A stretch of DNA of 64,000 bases, taken from positions 806,001-870,000 of the forward strand of contig NC_002678.2 of assembly GCF_000009625.1 (NCBI RefSeq), given 5' to 3'. How positions within the stretch are numbered: the first letter of the stretch is position 1; every line of letters begins with the position of its first letter. Below are positions 33,910-41,826 of this stretch, one piece after another. The notes under the pieces were generated by a model. The model saw only the letters and a program-made list of their open reading frames with translations, was not told where the DNA came from and did not search any database. This DNA comes from Mesorhizobium japonicum MAFF 303099 (GTDB lineage: Bacteria; Pseudomonadota; Alphaproteobacteria; Rhizobiales; Rhizobiaceae). Both the position numbers and the translations under genes were made by a program.

Positions 33910-35379
33910 TCAGACCGGAAACACCGGAGCGCGCGGCCCGGTCTGAATGAGAAGCGTCTTGAGTTGGGTGAACTCTTCAAAGCCGGCCTGGCCCATCTCG
34001 TAGCCGAAGCCGGATCCCTTCACCCCAGTGAGCGGCAGTTGCGGGGCGCCGTCGATGATTGTGTTGGCCTGCACCCAGCCGCTCTTCAACCGCTTGGCGA
34101 CGGTAAGGACCGTGTCGATATTCTTCGACCAGATGTAGTTGGACAGGCCATAGGCAGTATCATTGGCCAACCGCACCGCGTCATCCACCGTATCGAAGCG
34201 TGTGATGCTGAGCACCGGGCCAAAGATCTCTTCGCGGAAGATGGTCATATGCGGCTCGACCCGGTCGAAAATGGTCGCTTCGTGAAAATGACCTACCGCC
34301 CCTGCCGCTACGTTGCCGCCGAGCACCAGTTGGGCGCCTTCCTCGATCCCGCTTTTGACGAAGCCGGTCACCTTGGCCAGATGGTTGCGGTCGATCAGCG
34401 CGCCGACATCCGTGTCGTCGTCGAACGGATCGCCGACCTTCATCTTGCGGGAGCGCGCGATCACTTTGGCGATGAAGTCGTCGGCAATGGAGGACTGCAC
34501 GAACAGCCGAGAACCCGAAACGCAGCACTCGCCATTGTTGAAGAACACGCCCATCAGCGCACCGTCCGCCGCGGCTTCCAGATCCGCATCGGCAAAGACG
34601 ATATTGGCCGACTTGCCGCCCAGTTCGACCGAGGATTTGACCAGATGACGGGACGTGTTGCCGACGACGCGGCTGCCGGTGCGCGTCGAACCGGTGAAGG
34701 AAACGAAGTCGATGCCCATATGCCCCGTCAGGTGGTCGCCGGCGGTTGCGCCATAACCGCTGACGACATTGAAGGCGCCGGCCGGCACGCCGGCCTCCGC
34801 CGCAAGCGCGGCGATTTCGAACGCGGAGCCTGGCGTGAACTCGGATGGCTTCAGCACCACAGTGCAGCCGGCAGCGAGCGCGAACGGGACTTTCTGCGAC
34901 AGGATCAGCGCCGGGAAATTCCATGGCGTGACCAGCGCCACGACGCCCACTGCTTCGCGGCTGATCAGCGCCGTCTTGCCATCGCCGATGTTCGTGTAGG
35001 TCAGGCCCGCCATCTGCATGGCCAGCGAAGCTGCATAACGTGTCAGGCCGGCTGCACCGTCAATATCGCCGCGCGCAAAACGAACTGGCTTGCCGACCTC
35101 CTCGACCTCAATCCTGACCAGCCTGTCGCGATTGGTGCGGATCAAATCGGCAAGACGGTTCAGGACCTCGGCGCGCTCCATGCCGCTCATACGCGGCCAC
35201 GGCCCGTCCTCGAAAGCGATGCGGGCCGCCTCGACTGCAAGATCGACGTCCTCGGGCGTGCCATCAGCATATCGGGCGACCAGGTCACCTGTGGCCGGCG
35301 ATCGGCGCTCGATCGAACCGGAACCTGAGCCGTCGACAAACCGCCCGCCGATGAATTGTTGGTAGCTGCGCGTGCTCAC
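33910..35379 (-). CDS. NAD(P)-dependent aldehyde dehydrogenase
   Basis: This 489-residue enzyme has the signatures of the superfamily: VALVTPWNFPALILSQKVP, the cofactor segment SFTGSTRTGSRV, catalytic Glu in VELGGKSANI, and catalytic Cys in NNGECCVSGSRL. It is of betaine/succinate-semialdehyde-like length. The start is taken as GTG at 35379, with GAGGA five bases upstream (MSTRSYQQF); the TTG at 35397 would overlap the ATPase stop. It would oxidise an aldehyde made earlier in the pathway to the acid. The upstream ATPase gene ends eight bases before. Confidence 0.92.
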   Translation of the reverse strand: MSTRSYQQFIGGRFVDGSGSGSIERRSPATGDLVARYADGTPEDVDLAVEAARIAFEDGPWPRMSGMERAEVLNRLADLIRTNRDRLVRIEVEEVGKPVRFARGDIDGAAGLTRYAASLAMQMAGLTYTNIGDGKTALISREAVGVVALVTPWNFPALILSQKVPFALAAGCTVVLKPSEFTPGSAFEIAALAAEAGVPAGAFNVVSGYGATAGDHLTGHMGIDFVSFTGSTRTGSRVVGNTSRHLVKSSVELGGKSANIVFADADLEAAADGALMGVFFNNGECCVSGSRLFVQSSIADDFIAKVIARSRKMKVGDPFDDDTDVGALIDRNHLAKVTGFVKSGIEEGAQLVLGGNVAAGAVGHFHEATIFDRVEPHMTIFREEIFGPVLSITRFDTVDDAVRLANDTAYGLSNYIWSKNIDTVLTVAKRLKSGWVQANTIIDGAPQLPLTGVKGSGFGYEMGQAGFEEFTQLKTLLIQTGPRAPVFPV

Positions 35380-35387
35380 GTCGTTCC

Positions 35388-36881
35388 TCACTGCCAAACC
35401 GCATGGGCCATGATTGTTTCCTCGGTCGCGTCCTCGCCGTCGAGAACCGCCGAAATGGCGCCCTCGCGCATGACGATGATGCGATTGCAGAGGCCAAGGA
35501 TTTCCGGCAATTCTGACGAGACCATCACGACGCTTGCGCCGCGCTTCGATGTCAGTTCGGCGAGCAGGTCGTAGATTTCACGCTTGGCTGCCACGTCGAC
35601 GCCGCGCGTCGGTTCGTCGACCAGCAGAATTTCCGTCCCCGCATGCAGTTGTCGGGCGATGCCACATTTCTGCTGATTGCCGCCCGACAAGGTGCGGACC
35701 TTGGTGCTGGGGCTCGGCGTCTTGATGCGCATCTGCTGGATGAACAGGGAGACAGCCTCGTGCTCGCGACGGCCACTGATCAGGCCACTGCGGGTCAACG
35801 GCGTCATCTGGGAAACGGTGACGTTAAATGCCACCGACTGGTCGAGGAACAGCCCCTCTGTCTTGCGATCCTCGGGCAGCAGACCGACGCCATGCGCAAG
35901 TGCCCGACGCGGCCCGTCGATAGCGACCACTTGGCCGTCGATCCTGATCTCGCCGCCGTCGATCGGATCGGCGCCGGCGATAGCGCGCAGCACCTCGGTC
36001 CGGCCCGCTCCGGCAAGACCGCAGATGCCGACGATTTCGCCGCGCCTGACATTGAAGGAGATATCCTTCAGCACGCCGTTCCGCGATAGGTTGCGTACGT
36101 CTAAGCGGATCTCGTCGCCGGGCTGCGAGCGCGGTGGAAATACGTCCTTGAATTCGCGCCCGACCATATGGCGGATGAGATCGGCCGTGGTCGTCTGGCC
36201 AAGCGGCATCGAGGCAACGACCTGGCCATCCCGAAGCACGGTGACCTCGTCGCAAATCTCATAGAGCTCCTTGAGGCGATGGGTGATGTAGATGAACGCG
36301 ACGCCGTGTTCGCTGCTCAGCCGCCGGATCGTCTTGAAAAGATGTTCAAGCTCGAAGTCGCCGAGAACAGCGGACGGCTCATCGAGCACCACGATGCGAG
36401 CCTCGCGGGCAATCGCCTTGGCTATCTCGACCATCTGGCGCTGCGCGACACTGATCGTGTCGATGCGCGCTGCCGGATCGACACGGAAGCCAAGCCTGTC
36501 GAGCACATCTTGAGCTGCGGCTTTCGCCCGGCGCCAGTCGATCGTGCCCAGACGCGTTTTCGGCAGGCGGCCGAGAAAGATGTTTTCAACCACTGTGAGA
36601 TGCGGAGCCTGGGCGAGCTCTTGATAAATGACCGCGATTCCGAGCTCAAGCATCCGCTCAGGCGTCGGCGCCGCCACCACATCCCCGTCGATGGCCACTT
36701 CACCCTCGTTGGCCGGGAACGCGCCAGACAGGACGCGCATCAATGTCGACTTGCCGGCACCGTTTTCACCGATGACGCCATGCACGCTTCCCTTGCGCAC
36801 GGCGAAGCTGACATTGTTCAGCGCATGCACACCCGGAAAGCGCTTGTGGATGCCGCGCATTTCGAGAACTGCGTCCTTCAT
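35388..36881 (-). CDS. Sugar ABC transporter ATP-binding protein, RbsA-like (double ATPase)
   Basis: This 497-residue protein has two ATPase units. The first has Walker A GENGAGKST and Walker B IVVLDEPSAVLG, with an unusual signature (ISVAQRQMVEIAKA). The second has a degenerate Walker A (GLAGAGRTEVLRAI), the signature LSGGNQQKCGIARQL and Walker B ILLVDEPTRGVD. This asymmetry is normal in RbsA/XylG/AraG. The ATG at 36881 (MKDAVLEMRGIH) follows a GGAG/GAGG stretch. A LacI-type operator lies 16 bases upstream of the start. It powers the permease at 32071-33066. Confidence 0.93.
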   Translation of the reverse strand: MKDAVLEMRGIHKRFPGVHALNNVSFAVRKGSVHGVIGENGAGKSTLMRVLSGAFPANEGEVAIDGDVVAAPTPERMLELGIAVIYQELAQAPHLTVVENIFLGRLPKTRLGTIDWRRAKAAAQDVLDRLGFRVDPAARIDTISVAQRQMVEIAKAIAREARIVVLDEPSAVLGDFELEHLFKTIRRLSSEHGVAFIYITHRLKELYEICDEVTVLRDGQVVASMPLGQTTTADLIRHMVGREFKDVFPPRSQPGDEIRLDVRNLSRNGVLKDISFNVRRGEIVGICGLAGAGRTEVLRAIAGADPIDGGEIRIDGQVVAIDGPRRALAHGVGLLPEDRKTEGLFLDQSVAFNVTVSQMTPLTRSGLISGRREHEAVSLFIQQMRIKTPSPSTKVRTLSGGNQQKCGIARQLHAGTEILLVDEPTRGVDVAAKREIYDLLAELTSKRGASVVMVSSELPEILGLCNRIIVMREGAISAVLDGEDATEETIMAHAVWQ

Positions 36882-36896
36882 CCTCGTCTCCAAACC

Positions 36897-36912
36897 GAGA
36901 AATCGTTTTCAC
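36897..36912. promoter_or_regulatory. LacI-type operator upstream of RbsA-like gene
   Basis: GAGAAATCGTTTTCAC matches the palindrome GTGAAATCGTTTTCAC at 39016-39031 in 15 of 16 positions. It lies 16 bases before the ATPase start and downstream of the SDR gene stop, so it could mark an internal promoter. Confidence 0.6.
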
Positions 36913-36929
36913 GGTTCCTCAAAAAAAGC

Positions 36930-37763
36930 TCACAGGCGATGCATCTGCATGCCGCCGCCGATGTGGTAGATGTCCCCGGTGCTGAATGGCATGCCGCCGA
37001 CGGCCAGCGTCGCCACCCCGCGGGCAATGTCTTCAGGCTGCCCCCACCGTCTGATTGCCGAGAGTTGTCCGGCTTCGACCTGCGCCGAATATTTCTCATA
37101 GACGTCTGCGGTCATGTCGGTCTGGATCAGGCCTGGGCGAATCTCGTGCACCCGGATGCCTGTATCCGCCAGACGAATGGCGAACTGCTGGGAAGCCATC
37201 GACAGTCCAGCCTTGGATATGCAGTACGGCCCTTTTTCCGGCGAGACCAAGCCTGCGTTCGCAGAGGTGATCGTCACGACCGATCGTTCGAGCCGGACAT
37301 GCGGCCGGGAAATCATCGCGCGAGCGACGGCCTGGGTGAAGAAGAACGTGCCGCGCAGATTGATACCGACGAGCCGGTCGAAGCTCTCCTCGGAAACATC
37401 GAGTAGATCGCCACGCACTGAAACCTGGACGCCAGCGTTGTTGACCAGGCAAGTGGCCCCCCCCAGATCGGCTTCGATGCGCTCTATCAAGGCCGTATTG
37501 TCCGAGGTTTCGGATATGTCCTTGCGATAAAAGGCAGCATTTCGCCCGTGCCTGCGGACAAGATTGACAGTCTCGCTGGCATTCTCATCGTCGACGATAT
37601 CAATGACAGCGATGTCGAAACCCGCCTGCGCGAGTTCACAACAGATGGCTCGCCCGATGCCACGACGGCCTCCCGTCACAATGGCAAGCCCGCGGTTGAT
37701 GGACGCTGCTTTCTCGGGCATAGCAGCGCCGATTGCAGCCGGGGAAACCTGTTCCAGCATCAC
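36930..37763 (-). CDS. Short-chain dehydrogenase/reductase
   Basis: This 277-residue SDR has the cofactor motif TGGRRGIGRAI, NNAG in CLVNNAGVQ, and the catalytic Tyr-x3-Lys in PYCISKAGLSM with the Ser about 13 residues earlier (VTITSANAG). It would oxidise a sugar or hydroxyacid with NAD(P). The last residues FSTGDIYHIGGGMQMHRL match the typical C-terminal G(D/Q) motif. It overlaps the CoA-transferase gene stop by four bases. A 48-base gap containing an operator separates it from the RbsA-like gene. Confidence 0.9.
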   Translation of the reverse strand: MMLEQVSPAAIGAAMPEKAASINRGLAIVTGGRRGIGRAICCELAQAGFDIAVIDIVDDENASETVNLVRRHGRNAAFYRKDISETSDNTALIERIEADLGGATCLVNNAGVQVSVRGDLLDVSEESFDRLVGINLRGTFFFTQAVARAMISRPHVRLERSVVTITSANAGLVSPEKGPYCISKAGLSMASQQFAIRLADTGIRVHEIRPGLIQTDMTADVYEKYSAQVEAGQLSAIRRWGQPEDIARGVATLAVGGMPFSTGDIYHIGGGMQMHRL

Positions 37764-38977
37764 GAAGCCTTCCTTGCCACCGCATCATCCTTTTCGCGGG
37801 ATGCGACCACGGCCTTTGACGTCAGCAGGCGCTGGATCTCAACTTCCGCATAGCCAAGCTCGTCTAGGATCTCGTGTGTGTGCTCGCCGATCTCCAAAGC
37901 GAGGTATCGCAGCGCGGGCACCTCGCCGTCGTAGCGGTTGGGATGGTTGACCAACTGTATCGTGCGGCCACGCACGTTCACCTGCCGAAACACGTGGGAA
38001 TGGCTGAGCTGCGGGTCGGCCAGCAGATCGTCGTAATAATTGATAGGCGCCCACCAGATGCCATGACGATCAAAGCGCTCGGCAAGTTCGGCAGTAGTGA
38101 ACCGCGCTGTAGCGCCGGCCAGTCGGCGCGCATAGTCATCGCGTTCGACATAGCGGTCGACGCCGACTAGCTCGCGCAGGGCATCACTGTCGAGCGCATC
38201 GGCCAGCACGGCGGATTCGCACAGCGACACGACCACATGGCCGTCGGTGGCAGGGTATACGCCGTAGGGCGCTGCATGAAACCAGGTGGCCAGGTTTTTC
38301 TCACGGTTCAACACCTCGCGGGTCATCCCGCCAGCGAAGTAATTGACCAGGGGCTCGCCTTGCAGATCGATTGCGGCATTGATCAGGCTTGCCTCGACGC
38401 GAGTCCCCTTGCCGTCCCGCAGGCGGCGCACCAATGCACCGAGAATGCCCATCGCCAGAAGTGCCCCGCCATGTTGGTCGACGATCGCTGCACCGACCGG
38501 CGTAGGGCCACGTTCCGGCGTTCCGGTCACGCTCATCAGACCGGAGCGCGCCTGGGCGAGAAGATCCTGGCCGGGGTTCATCGCCATCGGGCCTGTTGCG
38601 CCAAAACCGCTCGCCGAGGCGAAAATCAGATTGGGGTTGATGCCGCGGAGCGTTTCCTCGTCAAAGCCAAGCTTGGTGAACACGCCCGGCCGGAAATTCT
38701 CCATCACCACATCGGCGCCGGCGATCAGACGTCGGGCGACTTGCTTGCCTTCCGTGCTCTTCAGATCAATGCCGATGGAGCGCTTGTTGCGGTTGGCGCA
38801 GAGATAGAAGCCGCTGACTCCTTCCACATAAACGTCAGCACCCGACCACCGGCGTTCATGGGCCCCATCGATAGGTTCGACCTTGACCACATCCGCTCCC
38901 ATGTCGGCGAGATATTGGGCGCCCGCAGGACCCTGCAGAAAATGGCAGAAGCTGACGACTTTGATGCCGCTGAGCAT
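37760..38977 (-). CDS. CaiB/BaiF family CoA transferase
   Basis: This 405-residue class III CoA transferase has the start GIKVVSFCHFLQGPAGAQYLADMG, the GADVVKVEPIDGAHERRW region, and the active-site segment NPGQDLLAQARSGLMSVTG, in which the conserved Asp takes the CoA. It moves CoA between carboxylic acids, so it would activate an acid made by the operon's dehydrogenases for the enoyl-CoA hydratase. It is the first gene of the twelve-gene operon, with an operator (39016-39031) 39 bases upstream of its start. Confidence 0.92.
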   Translation of the reverse strand: MLSGIKVVSFCHFLQGPAGAQYLADMGADVVKVEPIDGAHERRWSGADVYVEGVSGFYLCANRNKRSIGIDLKSTEGKQVARRLIAGADVVMENFRPGVFTKLGFDEETLRGINPNLIFASASGFGATGPMAMNPGQDLLAQARSGLMSVTGTPERGPTPVGAAIVDQHGGALLAMGILGALVRRLRDGKGTRVEASLINAAIDLQGEPLVNYFAGGMTREVLNREKNLATWFHAAPYGVYPATDGHVVVSLCESAVLADALDSDALRELVGVDRYVERDDYARRLAGATARFTTAELAERFDRHGIWWAPINYYDDLLADPQLSHSHVFRQVNVRGRTIQLVNHPNRYDGEVPALRYLALEIGEHTHEILDELGYAEVEIQRLLTSKAVVASREKDDAVARKAS

Positions 38978-39015
38978 TTCTCTTCCCTTGGTTCCGCGCT
39001 ATTAGTTGCGCCTTT

Positions 39016-39031
39016 GTGAAATCGTTTTCAC
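39016..39031. promoter_or_regulatory. LacI-type operator upstream of the CoA-transferase gene
   Basis: Perfect inverted repeat GTGAAA-TCGT-TTTCAC, 39 bases upstream of the operon start at 38977 and between the divergent genes. A near copy lies at 36897-36912 and a weaker one at 39116-39131. Confidence 0.7.
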
Positions 39032-39115
39032 GCCTTTTCTTATAGCTGTCAAGCCCAATTTGAAAGGCTTTGTCAAAGAAAGATGGTGTAGCCTTCAGAA
39101 AAGAAGTGTGTCATT

Positions 39116-39131
39116 AGGAAAACGGTTTCTC
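39116..39131. promoter_or_regulatory. Weaker LacI-type operator upstream of the LacI gene
   Basis: AGGAAAACGGTTTCTC keeps the GAAA-N-CG-N-TTTC core of the other two sites. It lies 24 bases before the LacI start at 39156, a position suited to autorepression. Confidence 0.5.
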
Positions 39132-39155
39132 GAAAACCGTCGGATTCGAGGCTCA

Positions 39156-40178
39156 ATGGATATCGAGGATGGCGGAGCAAAGCTGATTGACGTGGCCAGG
39201 CTTGCGAACTGTTCGCCGGCCACCGTCTCCCGCGTGCTCAACGGCAATCCCAACGTGAACGAGGTCGTGCGGGATCGTGTTGTCCGGGCGGCGCGTGATC
39301 TCGGCTACGTGCCCAATGGTTCCGCCAGAGCTCTGCGGTCGACCCGGACAAGGTTAGTCGGCGCGATCATCCCCACATTGGACCACGCTATCTACGCCAC
39401 GATGGTCGATGGACTTCAGGCGCGGCTTTCCGAAAAAGATGTTTCGCTCATCATCAACACCTCGGGCTACGATATCGAACTTGAATACGAGCAGGCACGT
39501 CTGCTGGTCGAGCGCGGGGTCGAATCAGTGGTGCTTGTCGGGTCAACGCACCGGCCAGCCACTCTGGCCATGTTCGAAAAGAAGCGCATCAACTATGTCT
39601 ACACCTACACGTCGACGGCGACGGCGGCAGGTGCGGCCGTGGGGTTCGACAACGAAAAGGCAGGGCGAACCGCCGCCCGTTACTTGCTCGACCTCGGGCA
39701 CACCAAATTCGCAATGATCGCCGGCATCACCCAGGACAATGATCGCGCGGCAGGTCGCCGCGACGGTTTCTTGAACGAACTCGAACGATCCGGCATCGAT
39801 CAAGGCATGGTTCCGGTCGTCGAGGGAGCCTACAGGCTGGATGACGGCCGCACCTGCATGCGGCGGCTGATGGAAGCCCCCCGAAGACCAACCGCGGTAT
39901 TTTGCGGCAGTGATATCCTTGCCGCCGGCGCCATCAAGTACTGCCACGCCGAAGGCATCGCAGTCCCGCAGGAGGTTTCGGTTGTCGGATTCGACAATCT
40001 GGAGATTGCAGAATTGACCTCGCCCGAACTGACCACATTGGAGGTGCCCGCGCGCGACATGGGCCGGATTGCCGCCGACTACATCCTGGCCTCACCATCG
40101 CAGCGACTGCATCTCAGACAACGGGAACTGTCCATTAGGCTGATTGTCAGGGGAAGCACGGCTGTCGTGAGACGCTAA
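39156..40178 (+). CDS. LacI-family transcriptional regulator
   Basis: This 340-residue regulator has the helix-turn-helix KLIDVARLANCSPATVSRVLNGNPNVNE and the hinge segment YVPNGSARALRSTRT, followed by a sugar-binding core. The ATG at 39156 is chosen because it directly precedes the HTH; an extension to 39006 would include both upstream operators. It is divergent from the CoA-transferase-led operon. Three palindromes with the core GAAA-N-CG-N-TTTC (36897, 39016, 39116) are its likely binding sites, so it probably controls the whole operon and itself. Confidence 0.93.
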   Translation: MDIEDGGAKLIDVARLANCSPATVSRVLNGNPNVNEVVRDRVVRAARDLGYVPNGSARALRSTRTRLVGAIIPTLDHAIYATMVDGLQARLSEKDVSLIINTSGYDIELEYEQARLLVERGVESVVLVGSTHRPATLAMFEKKRINYVYTYTSTATAAGAAVGFDNEKAGRTAARYLLDLGHTKFAMIAGITQDNDRAAGRRDGFLNELERSGIDQGMVPVVEGAYRLDDGRTCMRRLMEAPRRPTAVFCGSDILAAGAIKYCHAEGIAVPQEVSVVGFDNLEIAELTSPELTTLEVPARDMGRIAADYILASPSQRLHLRQRELSIRLIVRGSTAVVRR

Positions 40179-40800
40179 CAACATGTCGGTCGCGTGAGCC
40201 ATACCTATCCTGAGGCGATTGGACCGAATGACCGCTAGGGGGCCGCTAGCGGACTGTCTGCTTATGGGGCGAAATCGCAAATAAGCAGTCCTCCCGCCCG
40301 CCACCAAGCGCGTCATAGCAGAGCCGACAATCGATGAAGCGAAACGACCGGTCTTCTCATAGCTTAGGGCGAAGGTTTCCATCTCGAGGCTCCATCTCAA
40401 ATGATCGGGTTAGCTCTCGGTCGTCTTCGACCAGACGGATGAACCATTCGCCGGAGGCTTCGATCACTTCAACGCGAGGGTGGACCTTGCCATTCACGCC
40501 ACCACGTCAATCAGCGCTACCAGCTATTGGATGGTTCTAAAGCCAGGCCCGGCGGCTCTGTGCCGAGTGCAGTTCTCGACTTTCCCGCATCCTTGATCAT
40601 CGTGCCTCCCGTGAATGTCGAGGCAGATGCGGTAATTGCGGAGGATGGGGGTGTCTTACCATGACAACCTCCTGCGCTAGCCGCAGAGACGCCTTTAAGC
40701 TCTTCGGCCTGTTTACAGTTTCTTCCCTGAGGTCCCCCTCGCCCACCAGTCCGAACCTGAAGCCAGGAGGGGTGTTGGGCATTCATGAAGCCTCGTGGAA
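40179..40800. other. Intergenic with a small inverted repeat
   Basis: Open frames here (for example 40092-40400 and 40517-40891 on the minus strand) have no recognisable product. An inverted repeat with eight-base arms CTGCTTAT and ATAAGCAG at 40258-40288, loop 15 bases, lies about 80 bases after the LacI stop. Confidence 0.45.
40258..40288. repeat. Inverted repeat after the LacI gene
   Basis: Arms CTGCTTAT (40258-40265) and ATAAGCAG (40281-40288). It has no T-run, so its role as terminator is doubtful. Confidence 0.4.
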
Positions 40801-41826
40801 TCACACGTCGCCGAGCAAGGCCGCACTCCTGCGCTGCCTGGCTTGCGGGTTGACGATATCGGCATGTCCTTCGCCACTCATCATCGCCCACAGGTTCTTG
40901 GCCGCATGCCAGCCGATGGCCTGAGTTCCTTCAGTCGTCCAGGCGGCGACGTGCGGCGTGCACAAGACGTTGGGTAGCGAAAACAGCGGATCGTCGGTCT
41001 TCGGCGGCTCCTGGTCGAACACGTCGAGAGCCGCACCCGCGATTTGGCCATTGGCCAGCGCTGCTCGCAGGGCCGTGTAGTCGATCAGCGATCCGCGCCC
41101 GGTGTTCACGACGATAGCTGACGGTTTCATCTTCGCGAACGCGGCAGCGTTCAGGATGTGATGGTTATCCGGGCTCGGCGTTGCGTGCAGCGTCAGGAAG
41201 TCGGATTGCTCCACCAGGGTGGGGAAGTCGACGAGTTCGATGCCTGGAGGCGCTTCCTTCAGGAAGGGATCATAGGCAAGGATGCGGGCCTCCCAGCCCG
41301 ACAGCCGTTGCGCCACGCCACGGCCGATGCGGCCGAGGCCGACGATGCCGACGGTGGCGCCGCGCAGCGTCGCGCCGTGTGTCAGGCCGCGCCACCCGCC
41401 ACGCCGCATGAATTCGGGCGTCCACGTGCCAAGTTGTTTGGCAACCGCCAGCATCAGGGCGACCGCGTGCTCGCTGACCGTGAAGATCTGAAAATCGTTC
41501 GGCGTACTCGAAACCAGAATGCCGTGCTCAGTGGCGGCGTCGATGTCGATGCTGTCGACGCCAATGCCATATTTTGAGATGTAGCGCAGATCCGGAAGCG
41601 CCTGCATCACGCGCCTGGTGATGCGGGTGCCGCTTGCCCCCATCAAGGCGATACAGCCATGCGCCTTGGCAATCAGCTCATCCTCGGTGAAGCGCTTGAA
41701 CGGCATTTCCCAGAGCGCATTGCCGAAAATGACGTTGACCCCACGCTCGCGCAGCCAGTCTAGCGAGGCGTCAGTCGGGTCGTAGCGTTCAAACGCGAGA
41801 ACGCTGGGCAAGCCTTGAGCGCTCAT
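40801..41826 (-). CDS. D-2-hydroxyacid dehydrogenase (phosphoglycerate dehydrogenase-like)
   Basis: This 341-residue protein has the cofactor fold GATVGIVGLGRIGRGVAQRL and the catalytic Arg in VVNTGRGSLIDY. It also has the Glu of the catalytic trio in ALDVFDQEPPKTDDPL and a His in TPHVAAWTTEG. All three catalytic positions (Arg, Glu, His) appear present. It would reduce a 2-keto acid or oxidise a D-2-hydroxyacid. The ATG at 41826 starts MSAQGLPSVLAF and lies inside the end of the upstream adenylate cyclase gene, overlapping it by 38 bases. The longer open frame to 41991 is rejected. Confidence 0.88.
   Translation of the reverse strand: MSAQGLPSVLAFERYDPTDASLDWLRERGVNVIFGNALWEMPFKRFTEDELIAKAHGCIALMGASGTRITRRVMQALPDLRYISKYGIGVDSIDIDAATEHGILVSSTPNDFQIFTVSEHAVALMLAVAKQLGTWTPEFMRRGGWRGLTHGATLRGATVGIVGLGRIGRGVAQRLSGWEARILAYDPFLKEAPPGIELVDFPTLVEQSDFLTLHATPSPDNHHILNAAAFAKMKPSAIVVNTGRGSLIDYTALRAALANGQIAGAALDVFDQEPPKTDDPLFSLPNVLCTPHVAAWTTEGTQAIGWHAAKNLWAMMSGEGHADIVNPQARQRRSAALLGDV

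Noticed and set aside
33964..35328. Plus-strand open frame of 454 codons
   Set aside because: Antisense to the aldehyde dehydrogenase gene, with no recognisable domain.
36168..37406. Plus-strand open frame of 412 codons
   Set aside because: Antisense to the RbsA-like and SDR genes.
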